A stretch of DNA of 64,000 bases from contig NZ_JOIZ01000001.1 of the NCBI RefSeq assembly GCF_000721605.1, forward strand, positions 310,001 through 374,000, read 5' to 3'. Position 1 is the stretch's first letter, and every line of letters starts with the position of its first letter. Source of the stretch: Streptomyces sp. NRRL S-37 (GTDB lineage Bacteria > Actinomycetota > Actinomycetes > Streptomycetales > Streptomycetaceae). Of the stretch, positions 32,276 to 41,470 are shown one piece after another. The position numbers and the translations under genes were made by a program. The notes beneath the pieces are model-generated. The model did no database searches, was not told the origin of the DNA, and saw only the letters and a list, made by a program, of their open reading frames with translations.

Positions 32276-34102
32276 TTGCGCGAGTTCACCAACCCTCCGT
32301 CGGCCCTGGAACCTCCGGTGGGCGGTCTGGCCGACGTGGTCTTCCGGTATGCCGCGGAGGACCCGTCGCGCGTCGCGCTCGGCCGCAAGGACGACACCGG
32401 CCGGTGGCGGGACGTGACCGGCGCCGAGTTCCGCGACGAGGTGCTCGCCCTCGCGAAGGGCCTCCTCGCGGGCGGTGTCCGGTTCGGCGACCGGGTCGCG
32501 ATCATGTCCCGTACCCGGTACGAATGGACGCTCTTCGACTTCGCGCTGTGGACGATCGGCGCGCAGGTCGTGCCCGTCTACCCCACGTCCTCCGCCGAGC
32601 AGTGCTTGTGGATGCTGCACGACGCGGAGGTGACGGCCGCGATCGTGGAGCACGAGGACCACGCGATGACGATCGCCACCGTCATCGACCGGCTGCCGCG
32701 GATGCGCCGGCTGTGGCAGCTCGACGCGGGCGCGGTGCAGGAGCTGTACGACGCGGGCGCGCACCTCGACGACGAGGTGGTGCACCGGCACCGGCGGGCG
32801 GTCACCCCCGACTCGGTCGCGACGGTCATCTACACCTCGGGCACCACCGGCCGCCCCAAGGGCTGTGTGCTCTCGCACGGCAGCTTCATGTACGAGGCGG
32901 ACACCGTCATCGCACGCTGGGAGCCGGTGTTCCACTCACGCCGGGGCGACGAGGCGTCGACGCTGCTGTTCCTGCCGCTCGCGCACGTCTTCGGGCGGAT
33001 GGTGCAGGTGGCGGCGATCCGCGGGAAGGTGAAGTTCGGCCATCAGCCGCAGCTGAACGCGGCGGCGCTGATGCCCGATCTGGCCGCGTTCCGGCCGACG
33101 TTCTTCCTGGCCGTGCCGTACATCTTCGAGAAGGTGTTCAACGCGGCGCGGCGCAAGGCGGAACGGGAGGGCCGCTCGGGCCCGTTCGAGAAGGCCGTCG
33201 AGGTGGCCGTCAAGTACGCGGACGCGGTGGAGGCGAGGGCCTGGGGCACCGGGCCGGGACCGTCCGCGGCGCTGCGGATGCAGCACCAGCTCTTCGACAA
33301 GCTCGTCTACGCCAAGATCCGGGCGGCGATGGGCGGCAGGATCCGGCACGCCATGTCGGGCGGTTCGGCGATGGACCGCCGGCTCGGGCTGTTCTTCGCG
33401 GGCGCGGGCGTGCACGTCTACGAGGGGTACGGCCTCACGGAGTCGACGGCGGCGGCCACCGCCAACCCGCCCGAGCGCACCCGCTACGGCACGGTCGGGC
33501 AGCCCATCCCCGGGGTCACCGTGCACATCGCGGACGACGGCGAGATCTGGCTGCACGGCGACAACGTCTTCGACGGCTACCTCAACAACCCCGAGGCGAC
33601 CGACGAGACACTGCACGACGGCTGGCTGGCCACCGGCGACCTCGGCTTCCTCGACGAGGACGGCTACCTCACCATCACCGGCCGCAAGAAGGAGATCCTG
33701 GTGACCTCCGGCGGCAAGAGCGTCTCGCCGGGGGTGCTGGAGGAGCGGGTGCGGGACCATCCGCTGGTCAGCCAGTGCATCGTCGTCGGCAACGACCGCC
33801 CGTACATCGCCGCGCTGGTCACCCTGGACCAGGAGGCCGTCGAGCACTGGCTGGCGATGCGCGGCAAGGCGCGGATGTCACCGGCCGAGCTGGTGCGGGA
33901 CGCGGATCTGGAGACGGAGGTGCGGCGGGCCGTGGTCGCGGCGAACACCCTGGTCTCGCAGGCCGAGTCGATCCGTACGTTCCGGATCCTGGCACAGCCG
34001 TTCACCGAGGAGGACGGGCTGCTCACACCGTCGCTGAAACTGAAGCGGAGGGCGATCGAGAAGGCGTACGGGACCGAGGTCGAGGCGCTCTACCAGGCAT
34101 GA
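32276..34102 (+). CDS. Long-chain acyl-CoA ligase (AMP-dependent synthetase, FadD15-like)
   Basis: 608 residues from a TTG start at 32276 preceded by GGGGAGCGGG; no ATG or GTG fits the conserved N-terminus. VIYTSGTTGRPKGCVLSHGSF is the AMP-binding P-loop, FLPLAHVFGRM, MSGGSAMDRRLGLFFAGAGVHVYEGYGLTES, WLATGDLGFLDEDGYLTITGRKKEI and the C-terminal Lys in SLKLKRR follow in order. It activates fatty acids to acyl-CoA through an acyl-adenylate. It appears monocistronic, with a 93-bp gap before the aldo/keto reductase gene. Confidence 0.92.
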   Translation: MREFTNPPSALEPPVGGLADVVFRYAAEDPSRVALGRKDDTGRWRDVTGAEFRDEVLALAKGLLAGGVRFGDRVAIMSRTRYEWTLFDFALWTIGAQVVPVYPTSSAEQCLWMLHDAEVTAAIVEHEDHAMTIATVIDRLPRMRRLWQLDAGAVQELYDAGAHLDDEVVHRHRRAVTPDSVATVIYTSGTTGRPKGCVLSHGSFMYEADTVIARWEPVFHSRRGDEASTLLFLPLAHVFGRMVQVAAIRGKVKFGHQPQLNAAALMPDLAAFRPTFFLAVPYIFEKVFNAARRKAEREGRSGPFEKAVEVAVKYADAVEARAWGTGPGPSAALRMQHQLFDKLVYAKIRAAMGGRIRHAMSGGSAMDRRLGLFFAGAGVHVYEGYGLTESTAAATANPPERTRYGTVGQPIPGVTVHIADDGEIWLHGDNVFDGYLNNPEATDETLHDGWLATGDLGFLDEDGYLTITGRKKEILVTSGGKSVSPGVLEERVRDHPLVSQCIVVGNDRPYIAALVTLDQEAVEHWLAMRGKARMSPAELVRDADLETEVRRAVVAANTLVSQAESIRTFRILAQPFTEEDGLLTPSLKLKRRAIEKAYGTEVEALYQA

Positions 34103-34195
34103 ATTTCCCGGTCAGGAATGCGCCACGGGTCGTGATCGTCGACGATGGGGGTAACACCTGTACGTATCTGACCACAACCGAAGGATCGAGAGCTC

Positions 34196-35029
34196 GTGAG
34201 CAAGGTCCCCCCGATCACCCTGAACAACGGCGTCGAGATGCCCCAGCTGGGCTTCGGCGTCTGGCAGGTGCCGGACGCGGAGGCCGAGACGGCCGTGACG
34301 ACGGCGCTGGAGGCCGGCTACCGCAGCATCGACACCGCCGCGATCTACGGCAACGAGGAGGGCACCGGACGGGCCCTCGCGAAGTCGGACGTCCCGCGCG
34401 AGGACCTCTTCGTCACCACCAAGCTCTGGAACAGCGACCAGGGGTACGACTCCACCCTGCGGGCCTTCGACACGTCCCTGTCGAAGCTCGGTCTCGAGTA
34501 CGTGGACCTGTACCTGATCCACTGGCCGACGCCCGCCCGGGACCGGTACGTCGACACCTACAAGGCGTTCGAGAAGCTGCTCGACGACGGCCGGGTCCGC
34601 GCCATCGGCGTCTCCAACTTCCTGCCGGAGTACCTGGAGCGGCTGACCGCCGAGACGTCGGTGGTCCCGGCGGTCAACCAGATCGAGCTGCATCCGCATC
34701 TGCAGCAGCACGCCTCGCGTGAGTACCACGCGGAGCGGGGCATCGCGACCGAGGCGTGGTCGCCGCTCGGTTCCGGCAAGGGGATCCTGGAGATCCCGGC
34801 GATCGTGGCGATCGCGCAGAAGCACGGGCGTACGGCGGCGCAGGTGGTGCTGCGCTGGCACCTTCAGCTGGGGAACATCGTCATCCCGAAGTCGGTGACG
34901 CCGTCCCGGATCGCGGAGAACATCGATGTGTTCGGGTTCAGTCTGGACGCGGAGGACCTCGCCGCGATCAGCGCGCTCAACGAGGACCGGCGGATCGGCT
35001 CGCATCCGGCGGAGTTCAACGGCGGCTGA
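34196..35029 (+). CDS. Aldo/keto reductase
   Basis: 277 residues from GTG 34196. The AKR tetrad is present: Asp and Tyr in SIDTAAIYGNEEG, Lys in VTTKLWN and His in LIHWPTP. GVSNFLPEYLERL, NQIELHPHLQQ and the NADPH motif IPKSVTPSRIAENIDVFGFSL complete the family. It most resembles 2,5-diketo-D-gluconate reductase-type AKR5 enzymes and would reduce small aldehydes or ketones with NADPH in the cytosol. Upstream 93 bp contain the probable promoter; a GC hairpin follows at 35087-35114. Confidence 0.93.
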   Translation: MSKVPPITLNNGVEMPQLGFGVWQVPDAEAETAVTTALEAGYRSIDTAAIYGNEEGTGRALAKSDVPREDLFVTTKLWNSDQGYDSTLRAFDTSLSKLGLEYVDLYLIHWPTPARDRYVDTYKAFEKLLDDGRVRAIGVSNFLPEYLERLTAETSVVPAVNQIELHPHLQQHASREYHAERGIATEAWSPLGSGKGILEIPAIVAIAQKHGRTAAQVVLRWHLQLGNIVIPKSVTPSRIAENIDVFGFSLDAEDLAAISALNEDRRIGSHPAEFNGG

Positions 35030-35086
35030 CGTCTCCGGGGGCGGGGCGGGGACGGGTCGCGCGGCCCGGCGCCGACGGGGTGTCTC

Positions 35087-35114
35087 CCCCGCTCCCGGCT
35101 TCGCCCGGGCGGGG
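35087..35114. terminator. Hairpin terminator between convergent genes
   Basis: CCCCG (35087-35091) and CCCGG (35094-35098) pair with CCGGG (35105-35109) and CGGGG (35110-35114), with a 2-nt bulge, midway between the aldo/keto reductase and methyltransferase stops. A wider inverted pair, GTCTCCGGGG (35031-35040) and CCCCGGAGAC (35128-35137), brackets it. Confidence 0.5.
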
Positions 35115-35139
35115 AAGGCACGACCGTCCCCGGAGACCG

Positions 35140-36039
35140 TCACACGGGCCGTACCGCCGTGTGGACCGTGTGGGCCGCCAGGACGAACACGTCCGGGCGG
35201 TGGTGGACGCTCGCCTCGTCGGCGGGGTCGAGGAGGCGGTCAAGGGTGGCGCGGTCGTCGGCGTCCAGGTCCTCGCCGATGACCTCGCGCGTGCGGGTGA
35301 GGGCGGCGACCACATGGGCGCGGGAGCGGTCCGTGACCGGGGCGGGGAGGTCGAGGAGGAAGGTGCGCGAGCGGGTGTGGCGCAGACCGGCCGAGGTGAG
35401 CAGGGCCGGCCAGTCCTCGACGACCGCCACCGAGCCCGGCAGTTCGGCCCGCATCCGGCCGAACCGCTCCTCCTGCACCGCGTCGATGCGCGCCTGGAGA
35501 CCGGGCCGGCCGAACCCGATGTCGCGGGGCAGGAACCGGGGAGGCAGCCCGCCCTCCATCACGGCCAGCGTGCCGCCGGGCGCCAGCCGCTCCGCGCAGG
35601 CGGCCAGCGCGGCGGCCTGGTCCCCGAGGTGGTGCACGCTGCGGCTGGCCCACAGCAGGTCGACCGGGTAGTCCAGCTCGCCGAGCACCTCGGGGAGTTC
35701 ACCGGCGAGGGTGCCGAAACGGTCGCCGGCGCCCTGGCGCCCGGCCCGGTCCCTGGCCCGCTCCAGCAGCGGTTCGCTGCCGTCGACGGCCACGACCCGC
35801 GCGCCCGGGAAGGTCTCGGCGAACAGACACGCGATGACGCCGGGACCGCTGCCCGCGTCCACGATCAGTCCCGGTTCCGTCACCTCCTTCGCCAGCCAGT
35901 TCAGGGCCCGCTCGTAGAGCGGCGTGAACAGCTCCGCCTCGGATTCGAGCAGGGGTGCCATCTCGGCCCAGTCGTGGCCGTGGTCGTGCCCCCCGTGCTT
36001 GCGCCCGTGGTCGTGCTGGTGGTCGTGGTCGTGCGCCAT
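35140..36039 (-). CDS. SAM-dependent methyltransferase with His-rich N-terminus
   Basis: 299 residues from ATG 36039; an upstream ATG at 36120 adds 27 unconvincing residues. The first 24 residues contain 9 His and several Asp (MAHDHDHQHDHGRKHGG), a probable metal-binding tail. LIVDAGSGPGVIACLFAETFPGARVVAVDGSEPLLERA is class I motif I and its extension, and LLWASRSVHHLGD is motif IV. The substrate is unknown. Terminators lie on both sides, so it is probably transcribed alone. Confidence 0.85.
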   Translation of the reverse strand: MAHDHDHQHDHGRKHGGHDHGHDWAEMAPLLESEAELFTPLYERALNWLAKEVTEPGLIVDAGSGPGVIACLFAETFPGARVVAVDGSEPLLERARDRAGRQGAGDRFGTLAGELPEVLGELDYPVDLLWASRSVHHLGDQAAALAACAERLAPGGTLAVMEGGLPPRFLPRDIGFGRPGLQARIDAVQEERFGRMRAELPGSVAVVEDWPALLTSAGLRHTRSRTFLLDLPAPVTDRSRAHVVAALTRTREVIGEDLDADDRATLDRLLDPADEASVHHRPDVFVLAAHTVHTAVRPV

Positions 36040-36148
36040 GGTGCTCAGCCTCTCCGCTCGGATGCCGCCAGGGTGCGACGACGCACCGGCGACGGGCAAC
36101 TCACGTTGCCGGTCCGGCAAGAAGGACGCGGCGGACGAGGCGCGCGGC

Positions 36149-36191
36149 GGTCCGCCGGGGCAGGACCCGGCAGGTCCTGCCCCGGCGGACC
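36149..36191. terminator. Strong hairpin downstream of the GH6 cellulase gene
   Basis: A 19-bp perfect stem (36149-36167 with 36173-36191) around a 5-nt loop begins 14 bp past the GH6 stop on the minus strand. It should block read-through into the methyltransferase gene. Confidence 0.8.
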
Positions 36192-36204
36192 GGTGGTCAG
36201 CCCG

Positions 36205-37917
36205 TCACGACAGCGGCGGGTACGCGTTCCTCATCAGCTCCTGGAACTGGGCGGAGAACCAGTGCCCGGAGATCGGGGCATTGCCCAGCGCACCCGACAT
36301 GTTGTTGTCGTTGCGCGGGTTGCCGGTGTACGTCGGGTCGCACATCCGGTCGAAGCCCTTGCCCTCGTCGTTGTCGATGGCCTCGCTGGCCCCGTCGGAC
36401 TCACCCGGGGGCTTCATCCACACGTAGGCGTCGATCCCGGGCTCCGGGGAGGCCTGCGGCCGCTCGCCGAGGCCGGCTCCCGCCTGGTTGCACCAGTTGC
36501 CGGTGTTGAAGCGGCGGTCGTAGCGGCCGCCGTCGACGTAGGTGTCCACGCTGGTCGTGGCGCCGGGCCCGGTGGGCCGGTTCGCGCCGCCCCAGCCGTT
36601 GCGGGAGGTGTCGATCAGCATGCCGATGCCGGAGTCGAAGCCGATCGAGACCAGCTTCTCGCGCAGCGCCTGGGCGTACGACAGCTCGTCGACGTAACGG
36701 TTCCAGCTGACCCACTTCGACTCGCGCACCGACTTGCCGGCCACGCTGTCGCTGATGGAGAAGTGGTCCTCCTTCAGCGCGCTGTAGTTGGCCGTGTTGG
36801 CGATGAAGCCGTGCACGTCGGCGACGGTCGCGCCCTCGGCGGTCGCGGCCTGCTTGAACATGTCGGCGGAGGCGCCGAAGTTGTCGTCCCAGCCCAGCCA
36901 GCCGTGGTGGCCGGCGTCCACGTAGTTGTAGACGTTGGGCACGTCGCCGAGCTTGTTGAGGGCGTAGCCGACGCCCTTGACGTAGTTGCCGTTGGCCTTC
37001 ATCACGTCGCAGTTGGGCGTGACGGTGGGCCGCGGGGAGACGTTGGTGACCAGGTTCGGCAGGGAGTCGATCTCGACCGTGGTGACGATCCGCAGGTCGG
37101 CGTACTTCTCGTCGGCGAGGATGGCCTTGATCGGGTCGATGTACTGCGTCTTGTACTTGTCGATCTCCGTCGGGCCGAGCTCGCCGTTGGAGGCGAGGGC
37201 GGCGCAGTCACGGCCGGGCAGGTTGTAGATGACCAGCTGGATGACGAGCTCGCCGGAACCCTTCTGCCGCAGGGCCTCGTCGAGGTGGTCGCGCAGGCCC
37301 ATGCCGCCGTTGACGCCGTTGATGGCGGCGGTGCGGTCCAGCCAGACACCGGTCGGCTGGTTCGCGATGCGGCTGCCGCCCGGCTCGGCGGCCGCCTTCT
37401 CGGACCACTCGGGGTTCACGTACACCTTGGCGCCGTCGTAGGGGTTGTTCACCCGGCCGGTCGGGTCCGGCGGCGGGTCGGTGGGGCCGCCGCCGGAGTC
37501 GACGTTGCAGGTCACGCCGTCGAGGGTGAAGGTGGCGGGGACGGCGTTGCTGCCGCTGTAGGTGCCCTGGAAGCCGAAGGAGGTCGAACCCCCGGTGGCC
37601 AGGGTGCCGTTGTAGGACTCGTTGGCGGCGGTGACGTTCGCGCCGGACTGGCTCACCTTGGCGTTCCAGCCGCTGGTGATCCTCTGGTTGCCGGCGTAGG
37701 ACCACTTCAGCGACCACGACGACTTGGCGGCGCTGTTGTTGGTGATCGTCACGGACGCGGTGAAGCCGGAACCCCAGTCGTTCTGCACCTTGTAGTCCAC
37801 GGTGCAGGGGACGGCGGCAGCCGCGCCGGCGGCGCCGGGGACGGCGGCGATCGCCGTCCCGGCGGCGCCGGCGACCAGCGCCATGGCGGCGAGAAGCGCG
37901 GTTCTGGTGCGACTCAT
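36205..37917 (-). CDS. Secreted GH6 cellobiohydrolase with N-terminal CBM2
   Basis: 570 residues from ATG 37917. Signal peptide about 1-35. CBM2 about 36-137 ([25 protein letters not shown] to GVTC, paired Cys and surface Trp). A short Pro linker at 143-152. GH6 from about 155: TTVEIDSLPNLV, YNYVDAGHHGWLGWDDN, GMLIDTSRNGWGG and VWMKPPGESDGAS hold the catalytic Asp residues and loop motifs. It releases cellobiose from the non-reducing ends of cellulose. It is divergent from the GH48 gene; a degenerate CebR box lies at 38209-38222 and a strong terminator follows the gene. Confidence 0.93.
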   Translation of the reverse strand: MSRTRTALLAAMALVAGAAGTAIAAVPGAAGAAAAVPCTVDYKVQNDWGSGFTASVTITNNSAAKSSWSLKWSYAGNQRITSGWNAKVSQSGANVTAANESYNGTLATGGSTSFGFQGTYSGSNAVPATFTLDGVTCNVDSGGGPTDPPPDPTGRVNNPYDGAKVYVNPEWSEKAAAEPGGSRIANQPTGVWLDRTAAINGVNGGMGLRDHLDEALRQKGSGELVIQLVIYNLPGRDCAALASNGELGPTEIDKYKTQYIDPIKAILADEKYADLRIVTTVEIDSLPNLVTNVSPRPTVTPNCDVMKANGNYVKGVGYALNKLGDVPNVYNYVDAGHHGWLGWDDNFGASADMFKQAATAEGATVADVHGFIANTANYSALKEDHFSISDSVAGKSVRESKWVSWNRYVDELSYAQALREKLVSIGFDSGIGMLIDTSRNGWGGANRPTGPGATTSVDTYVDGGRYDRRFNTGNWCNQAGAGLGERPQASPEPGIDAYVWMKPPGESDGASEAIDNDEGKGFDRMCDPTYTGNPRNDNNMSGALGNAPISGHWFSAQFQELMRNAYPPLS

Positions 37918-38208
37918 CGTGCGGGTTTCCTATCCGTAGGGGGCTGTCCTTCTTGGGCGCGCGCGGACGATCGCGCGGCCTGGTGCCTCACGGGTGGGGA
38001 TGCCGTTCGGGCCTGATGGGGGCAGGCCCGTGGTGCCGGCCGGAGGCTTCCGGACAGCACGGACGGCACATGGATCCCACGGAACGAGCGACCCCGCGTC
38101 AGGTGCTCCACACGTGTACGGGGGGTGGCTCAAAGTACTGAACGCGGGGGGTGGCGCATCGAGCGACTCCTTGCAGCTCGGACGCGTCGTGACGGACGCG
38201 TCGACTGA

Positions 38209-38222
38209 TGGAACCGCTCCCA
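38209..38222. promoter_or_regulatory. Degenerate CebR box on the GH6 side
   Basis: TGGAACCGCTCCCA matches 12 of 14 bases of the CebR palindrome. It lies 292 bp upstream of the GH6 ATG and 203 bp upstream of the GH48 ATG, within the 494-bp divergent region 37918-38411, which holds no supported gene. Confidence 0.6.
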
Positions 38223-38351
38223 CTGGTGCACATGAAGCTAGCGCCAAGTGACGGTAAAGAACAGAGGGTGAACCGACTTTCACGCAAGTTGAACCGTCGA
38301 ATGTTTTCGACTCGCCCCAAGGGTTGACCGTACCCCACCCCGTCCCCACTA

Positions 38352-38365
38352 TGGGAGCGCTCCCA
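38352..38365. promoter_or_regulatory. Perfect CebR operator upstream of the GH48 gene
   Basis: TGGGAGCGCTCCCA is the exact 14-bp palindrome bound by the LacI-family cellobiose/cellotriose-responsive repressor CebR in Streptomyces (established). It ends 46 bp before the GH48 ATG. A possible TTGACC (from 38325) and CACTAT pair with 17-bp spacing would put the box over the -10/+1 region. Confidence 0.9.
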
Positions 38366-38411
38366 CTGGTTCAAGGCTTGACATGTACGAGTCGCAGGAG
38401 GAACCAGCACC

Positions 38412-41327
38412 ATGCATCCCCCACCCAGGAGACGCAGAGGCTTACGGAGATCGCTGACGGCCGTCGCCGCTGCTCTCGCGCTTCCGCTGACCATGCTGTC
38501 GACCGGCTCGACTCCCGCTCAGGCGGCTGCCGTCCAGTGCAGCGTCGACTACAAGACGAACGACTGGGGTTCCGGATTCACCGCGGATCTGACCCTCACC
38601 AACCGCGGTACGGACGTCATCGACGGCTGGACCCTGACGTACGACTACACGGGCAACCAGAGACTCTCGAACGGCTGGAACGGCAGCTGGTCGCAGTCCG
38701 GCAGGACCATCACCGTGAAGGACGCCGGGTACAACGCCCGGATCGCCGCCGGCGCCGCCGTCACGACCGGCGGCCAGTTCACCTACAGCGGCAGCAACGC
38801 CGCTCCCACCTCGTTCGCCATCAACGGCACCCCCTGCGTCGGGGCCCACCAGCCGCCGATCACCGTGCTGACCAGCCCCGAGGCCGGCGCCGTCTACACG
38901 CAGGGCGAGGCGGTCCCGCTCGCCGCCACCGCGGCGGCGGCCGACCGGGCCACCGTCACCAAGGTGGAGTTCTACGACGACACCACGCTGCTGGGCACGG
39001 ACACCAGCTCGCCCTTCACGCTCTCCGCCTCTGGTTTGACCGTGGGCAGTCATTCGCTGGTGGCGAAGGCGTACGACAGCATGGGGGCCTCCGCCTCCTC
39101 GACGCCGGTCGGCATCACGGTCGCCTCGGGTCCCGCCGTGGTGGCCACGCCGTCCCAGCTCGGCGTCCAGCAGGGCGAGTCGGGCTCGTACGAGGTGAAG
39201 CTGTCGAAGCAGCCGGCCTCGAACGTGACCGTCACGACGGCCCGGGCGAGCGGCAACTCGGGACTGTCGGTCTCCGCCGGCGCCTCGCTCACCTTCACAC
39301 CGTCGAACTGGAACACCGCGCAGAAGGTGACGATCGCCGCCGACTCCTCGGGCAGCGGCTCGGCGGTCTTCGAGTCCTCGGCGCCGGGCCACGCCAAGGC
39401 GGCGGTCACGGTGACGCAGCTGGGCGCGGAGAAGGCGTACGACGCGCGCTTCCTGGAGCTGTACGGGAAGATCACCGACCCGGCGAACGGCTACTTCTCG
39501 CCGGAGGGCATCCCGTACCACTCGGTGGAGACGCTGATCGTCGAGGCGCCGGACCACGGTCACGAGACCACCTCGGAGGCGTACAGCTACCTGCTGTGGC
39601 TGCAGGCCATGTACGGCAAGGTGACCGGTGACTGGTCGAAGTTCAACGGGGCCTGGGAGATCATGGAGAAGTACATGATCCCGACCCACGCCGACCAGCC
39701 CACCAACTCCTTCTACAACGCCTCCAAGCCGGCGACGTACGCGCCCGAGCACGACACCCCGAACGAGTACCCGTCGCAGCTCGACACGGGCGTCTCGGTC
39801 GGCCCCGACCCGATCGCGTCCGAGCTGAAGTCCGCCTACGGCACCGACGACGTCTACGGCATGCACTGGATCCAGGACGTCGACAACGTCTACGGCTACG
39901 GCAACTCGCCCGGCAAGTGCGAGGCGGGCCCGTCGGACACCGGGCCGTCGTACATCAACACCTTCCAGCGCGGCCCGCAGGAGTCGGTGTGGGAGACCGT
40001 CACCCAGCCCACCTGTGACGCCTTCAAGTACGGCGGGAAGAACGGCTACCTGGACCTGTTCACCAAGGACGCCTCGTACGCCAAGCAGTGGAAGTTCACC
40101 AACGCCCCGGACGCCGACGCGCGCGCCGTGCAGGCCGCGTACTGGGCGGACCTGTGGGCCAAGGACCAGGGCAAGGGTTCCCAGGTCTCCGCGACCGTCG
40201 CCAAGGCCGCGAAGATGGGTGACTACCTGCGCTACGCCATGTACGACAAGTACTTCAAGAAGATCGGCAACTGCACCAGCACGTCCTGCCCGGCCGGCAC
40301 CGGCAAGGACGCCTCGCACTACCTGCTCTCCTGGTACTACGCCTGGGGCGGCGCCACCGACACCTCGGCGGGCTGGGCCTGGCGCATCGGCTCCAGCCAC
40401 GCGCACGGCGGCTACCAGAACCCGCTGGCCGCGTACGCGCTGAGCCAGTACGCGCCGCTGAAGCCGAAGTCGGCGACGGGCGCGGACGACTGGGCCAAGT
40501 CGATGCAGCGCCAGCTGGAGTTCTACCGCTGGCTGCAGTCCGACGAGGGCGGCATCGCGGGCGGCGCGACCAACAGCTGGGCGGGCCGGTACACGACCCC
40601 GCCGTCCGGCACGCCGACCTTCTACGGCATGCACTACGACGAGAAGCCGGTCTACCACGACCCGCCGTCCAACCAGTGGTTCGGCTTCCAGGCGTGGTCG
40701 ATGGAGCGGGTCGCCGAGCTGTACCAGCAGACCGGCAACGCGCTCGCCAAGTCGGTTCTCGACAAGTGGGTCGACTGGGCGCTGTCGGAGACCACGGTCA
40801 ACCCGGACGGTTCCTTCCGGATCCCGTCGACGCTGCAGTGGTCGGGCAAGCCCGACACCTGGAACGCGTCGTCGCCCGGCGCCAACAGCGGGCTGCACGT
40901 CACCGTCGCCGACTACACCAACGACGTCGGTGTGGCCGCGGCGTACGCCAAGACGCTGACGTACTACGCCGACCGCTCCGGTGACACCGAGGCGGCGGCC
41001 ACGGCGAAGGCGCTCCTCGACGGCATGTGGGAGAACAACCAGGACGCGCTCGGTATCGCCGTCCCGGAGACCCGCGCCGACTACAACCGCTTCGACGACC
41101 CGGTCCACGTCCCGAGCGGCTGGACCGGCACCATGCCCAACGGTGACGTGATCAACTCGTCGTCGACGTTCGCGTCGATCCGTTCCTTCTACCAGGACGA
41201 CCCGGCGTGGTCGAAGATCGAGTCCTATCTGGCGGGCGGCGCCGCGCCCACCTTCACGTACCACCGGTTCTGGGCCCAGGCCGACATCGCCCTGGCCATG
41301 GGCTCGTACGCGGAGCTTCTCGAATAG
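38412..41327 (+). CDS. Secreted GH48 reducing-end cellobiohydrolase with CBM2
   Basis: 971 residues from ATG 38412 after CAGGAGGA. Signal peptide about 1-39. CBM2 about 40-138. An Ig-like domain about 142-235 ([32 protein letters not shown]). A further beta module about 240-335. GH48 about 340-971 ([13 protein letters not shown]), with Glu385/Glu389 in [20 protein letters not shown] as the general acid region. It works processively from reducing ends, synergistic with the divergent GH6. Codon 11 is TTA (38442-38444), preceded by rare CCA, AGG, AGA and CAT codons, so translation should need the bldA tRNA. CebR box 46 bp upstream. Confidence 0.94.
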   Translation: MHPPPRRRRGLRRSLTAVAAALALPLTMLSTGSTPAQAAAVQCSVDYKTNDWGSGFTADLTLTNRGTDVIDGWTLTYDYTGNQRLSNGWNGSWSQSGRTITVKDAGYNARIAAGAAVTTGGQFTYSGSNAAPTSFAINGTPCVGAHQPPITVLTSPEAGAVYTQGEAVPLAATAAAADRATVTKVEFYDDTTLLGTDTSSPFTLSASGLTVGSHSLVAKAYDSMGASASSTPVGITVASGPAVVATPSQLGVQQGESGSYEVKLSKQPASNVTVTTARASGNSGLSVSAGASLTFTPSNWNTAQKVTIAADSSGSGSAVFESSAPGHAKAAVTVTQLGAEKAYDARFLELYGKITDPANGYFSPEGIPYHSVETLIVEAPDHGHETTSEAYSYLLWLQAMYGKVTGDWSKFNGAWEIMEKYMIPTHADQPTNSFYNASKPATYAPEHDTPNEYPSQLDTGVSVGPDPIASELKSAYGTDDVYGMHWIQDVDNVYGYGNSPGKCEAGPSDTGPSYINTFQRGPQESVWETVTQPTCDAFKYGGKNGYLDLFTKDASYAKQWKFTNAPDADARAVQAAYWADLWAKDQGKGSQVSATVAKAAKMGDYLRYAMYDKYFKKIGNCTSTSCPAGTGKDASHYLLSWYYAWGGATDTSAGWAWRIGSSHAHGGYQNPLAAYALSQYAPLKPKSATGADDWAKSMQRQLEFYRWLQSDEGGIAGGATNSWAGRYTTPPSGTPTFYGMHYDEKPVYHDPPSNQWFGFQAWSMERVAELYQQTGNALAKSVLDKWVDWALSETTVNPDGSFRIPSTLQWSGKPDTWNASSPGANSGLHVTVADYTNDVGVAAAYAKTLTYYADRSGDTEAAATAKALLDGMWENNQDALGIAVPETRADYNRFDDPVHVPSGWTGTMPNGDVINSSSTFASIRSFYQDDPAWSKIESYLAGGAAPTFTYHRFWAQADIALAMGSYAELLE

Positions 41328-41381
41328 CCCCCGCCGACGCTCCGCGTACCGGCCCCGGCACATGACGCCGGGACCACACAC

Positions 41382-41422
41382 GGCCGGGCGGTCCCACCCG
41401 CGCACGGTGGGGCCGTCCGGCC
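41382..41422 (+). terminator. Intercistronic hairpin between GH48 and GH74 genes
   Basis: A 17-bp stem (41382-41398 with 41406-41422) with two positions that pair only as G-U and a 7-nt loop, in the 143-bp gap. It should act as a partial terminator or RNA stabiliser, giving more GH48 than GH74 transcript. Confidence 0.6.
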
Positions 41423-41470
41423 CTCGCACGCTCTCCCCGCTCCCCCTCCCCCCAAGAGGAAGGAACCTCC

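Noticed and set aside
38378..38383. TTGACA just before the GH48 gene as a -35 box
   Set aside because: A -10 at 17-bp spacing would fall on the ribosome site next to the ATG, so it cannot drive this gene.
38442..41429. 995-codon minus-strand frame opposite the GH48 gene
   Set aside because: Low-complexity Arg/Val/Gly shadow with no recognisable motif; GH48 is unambiguous on the plus strand.
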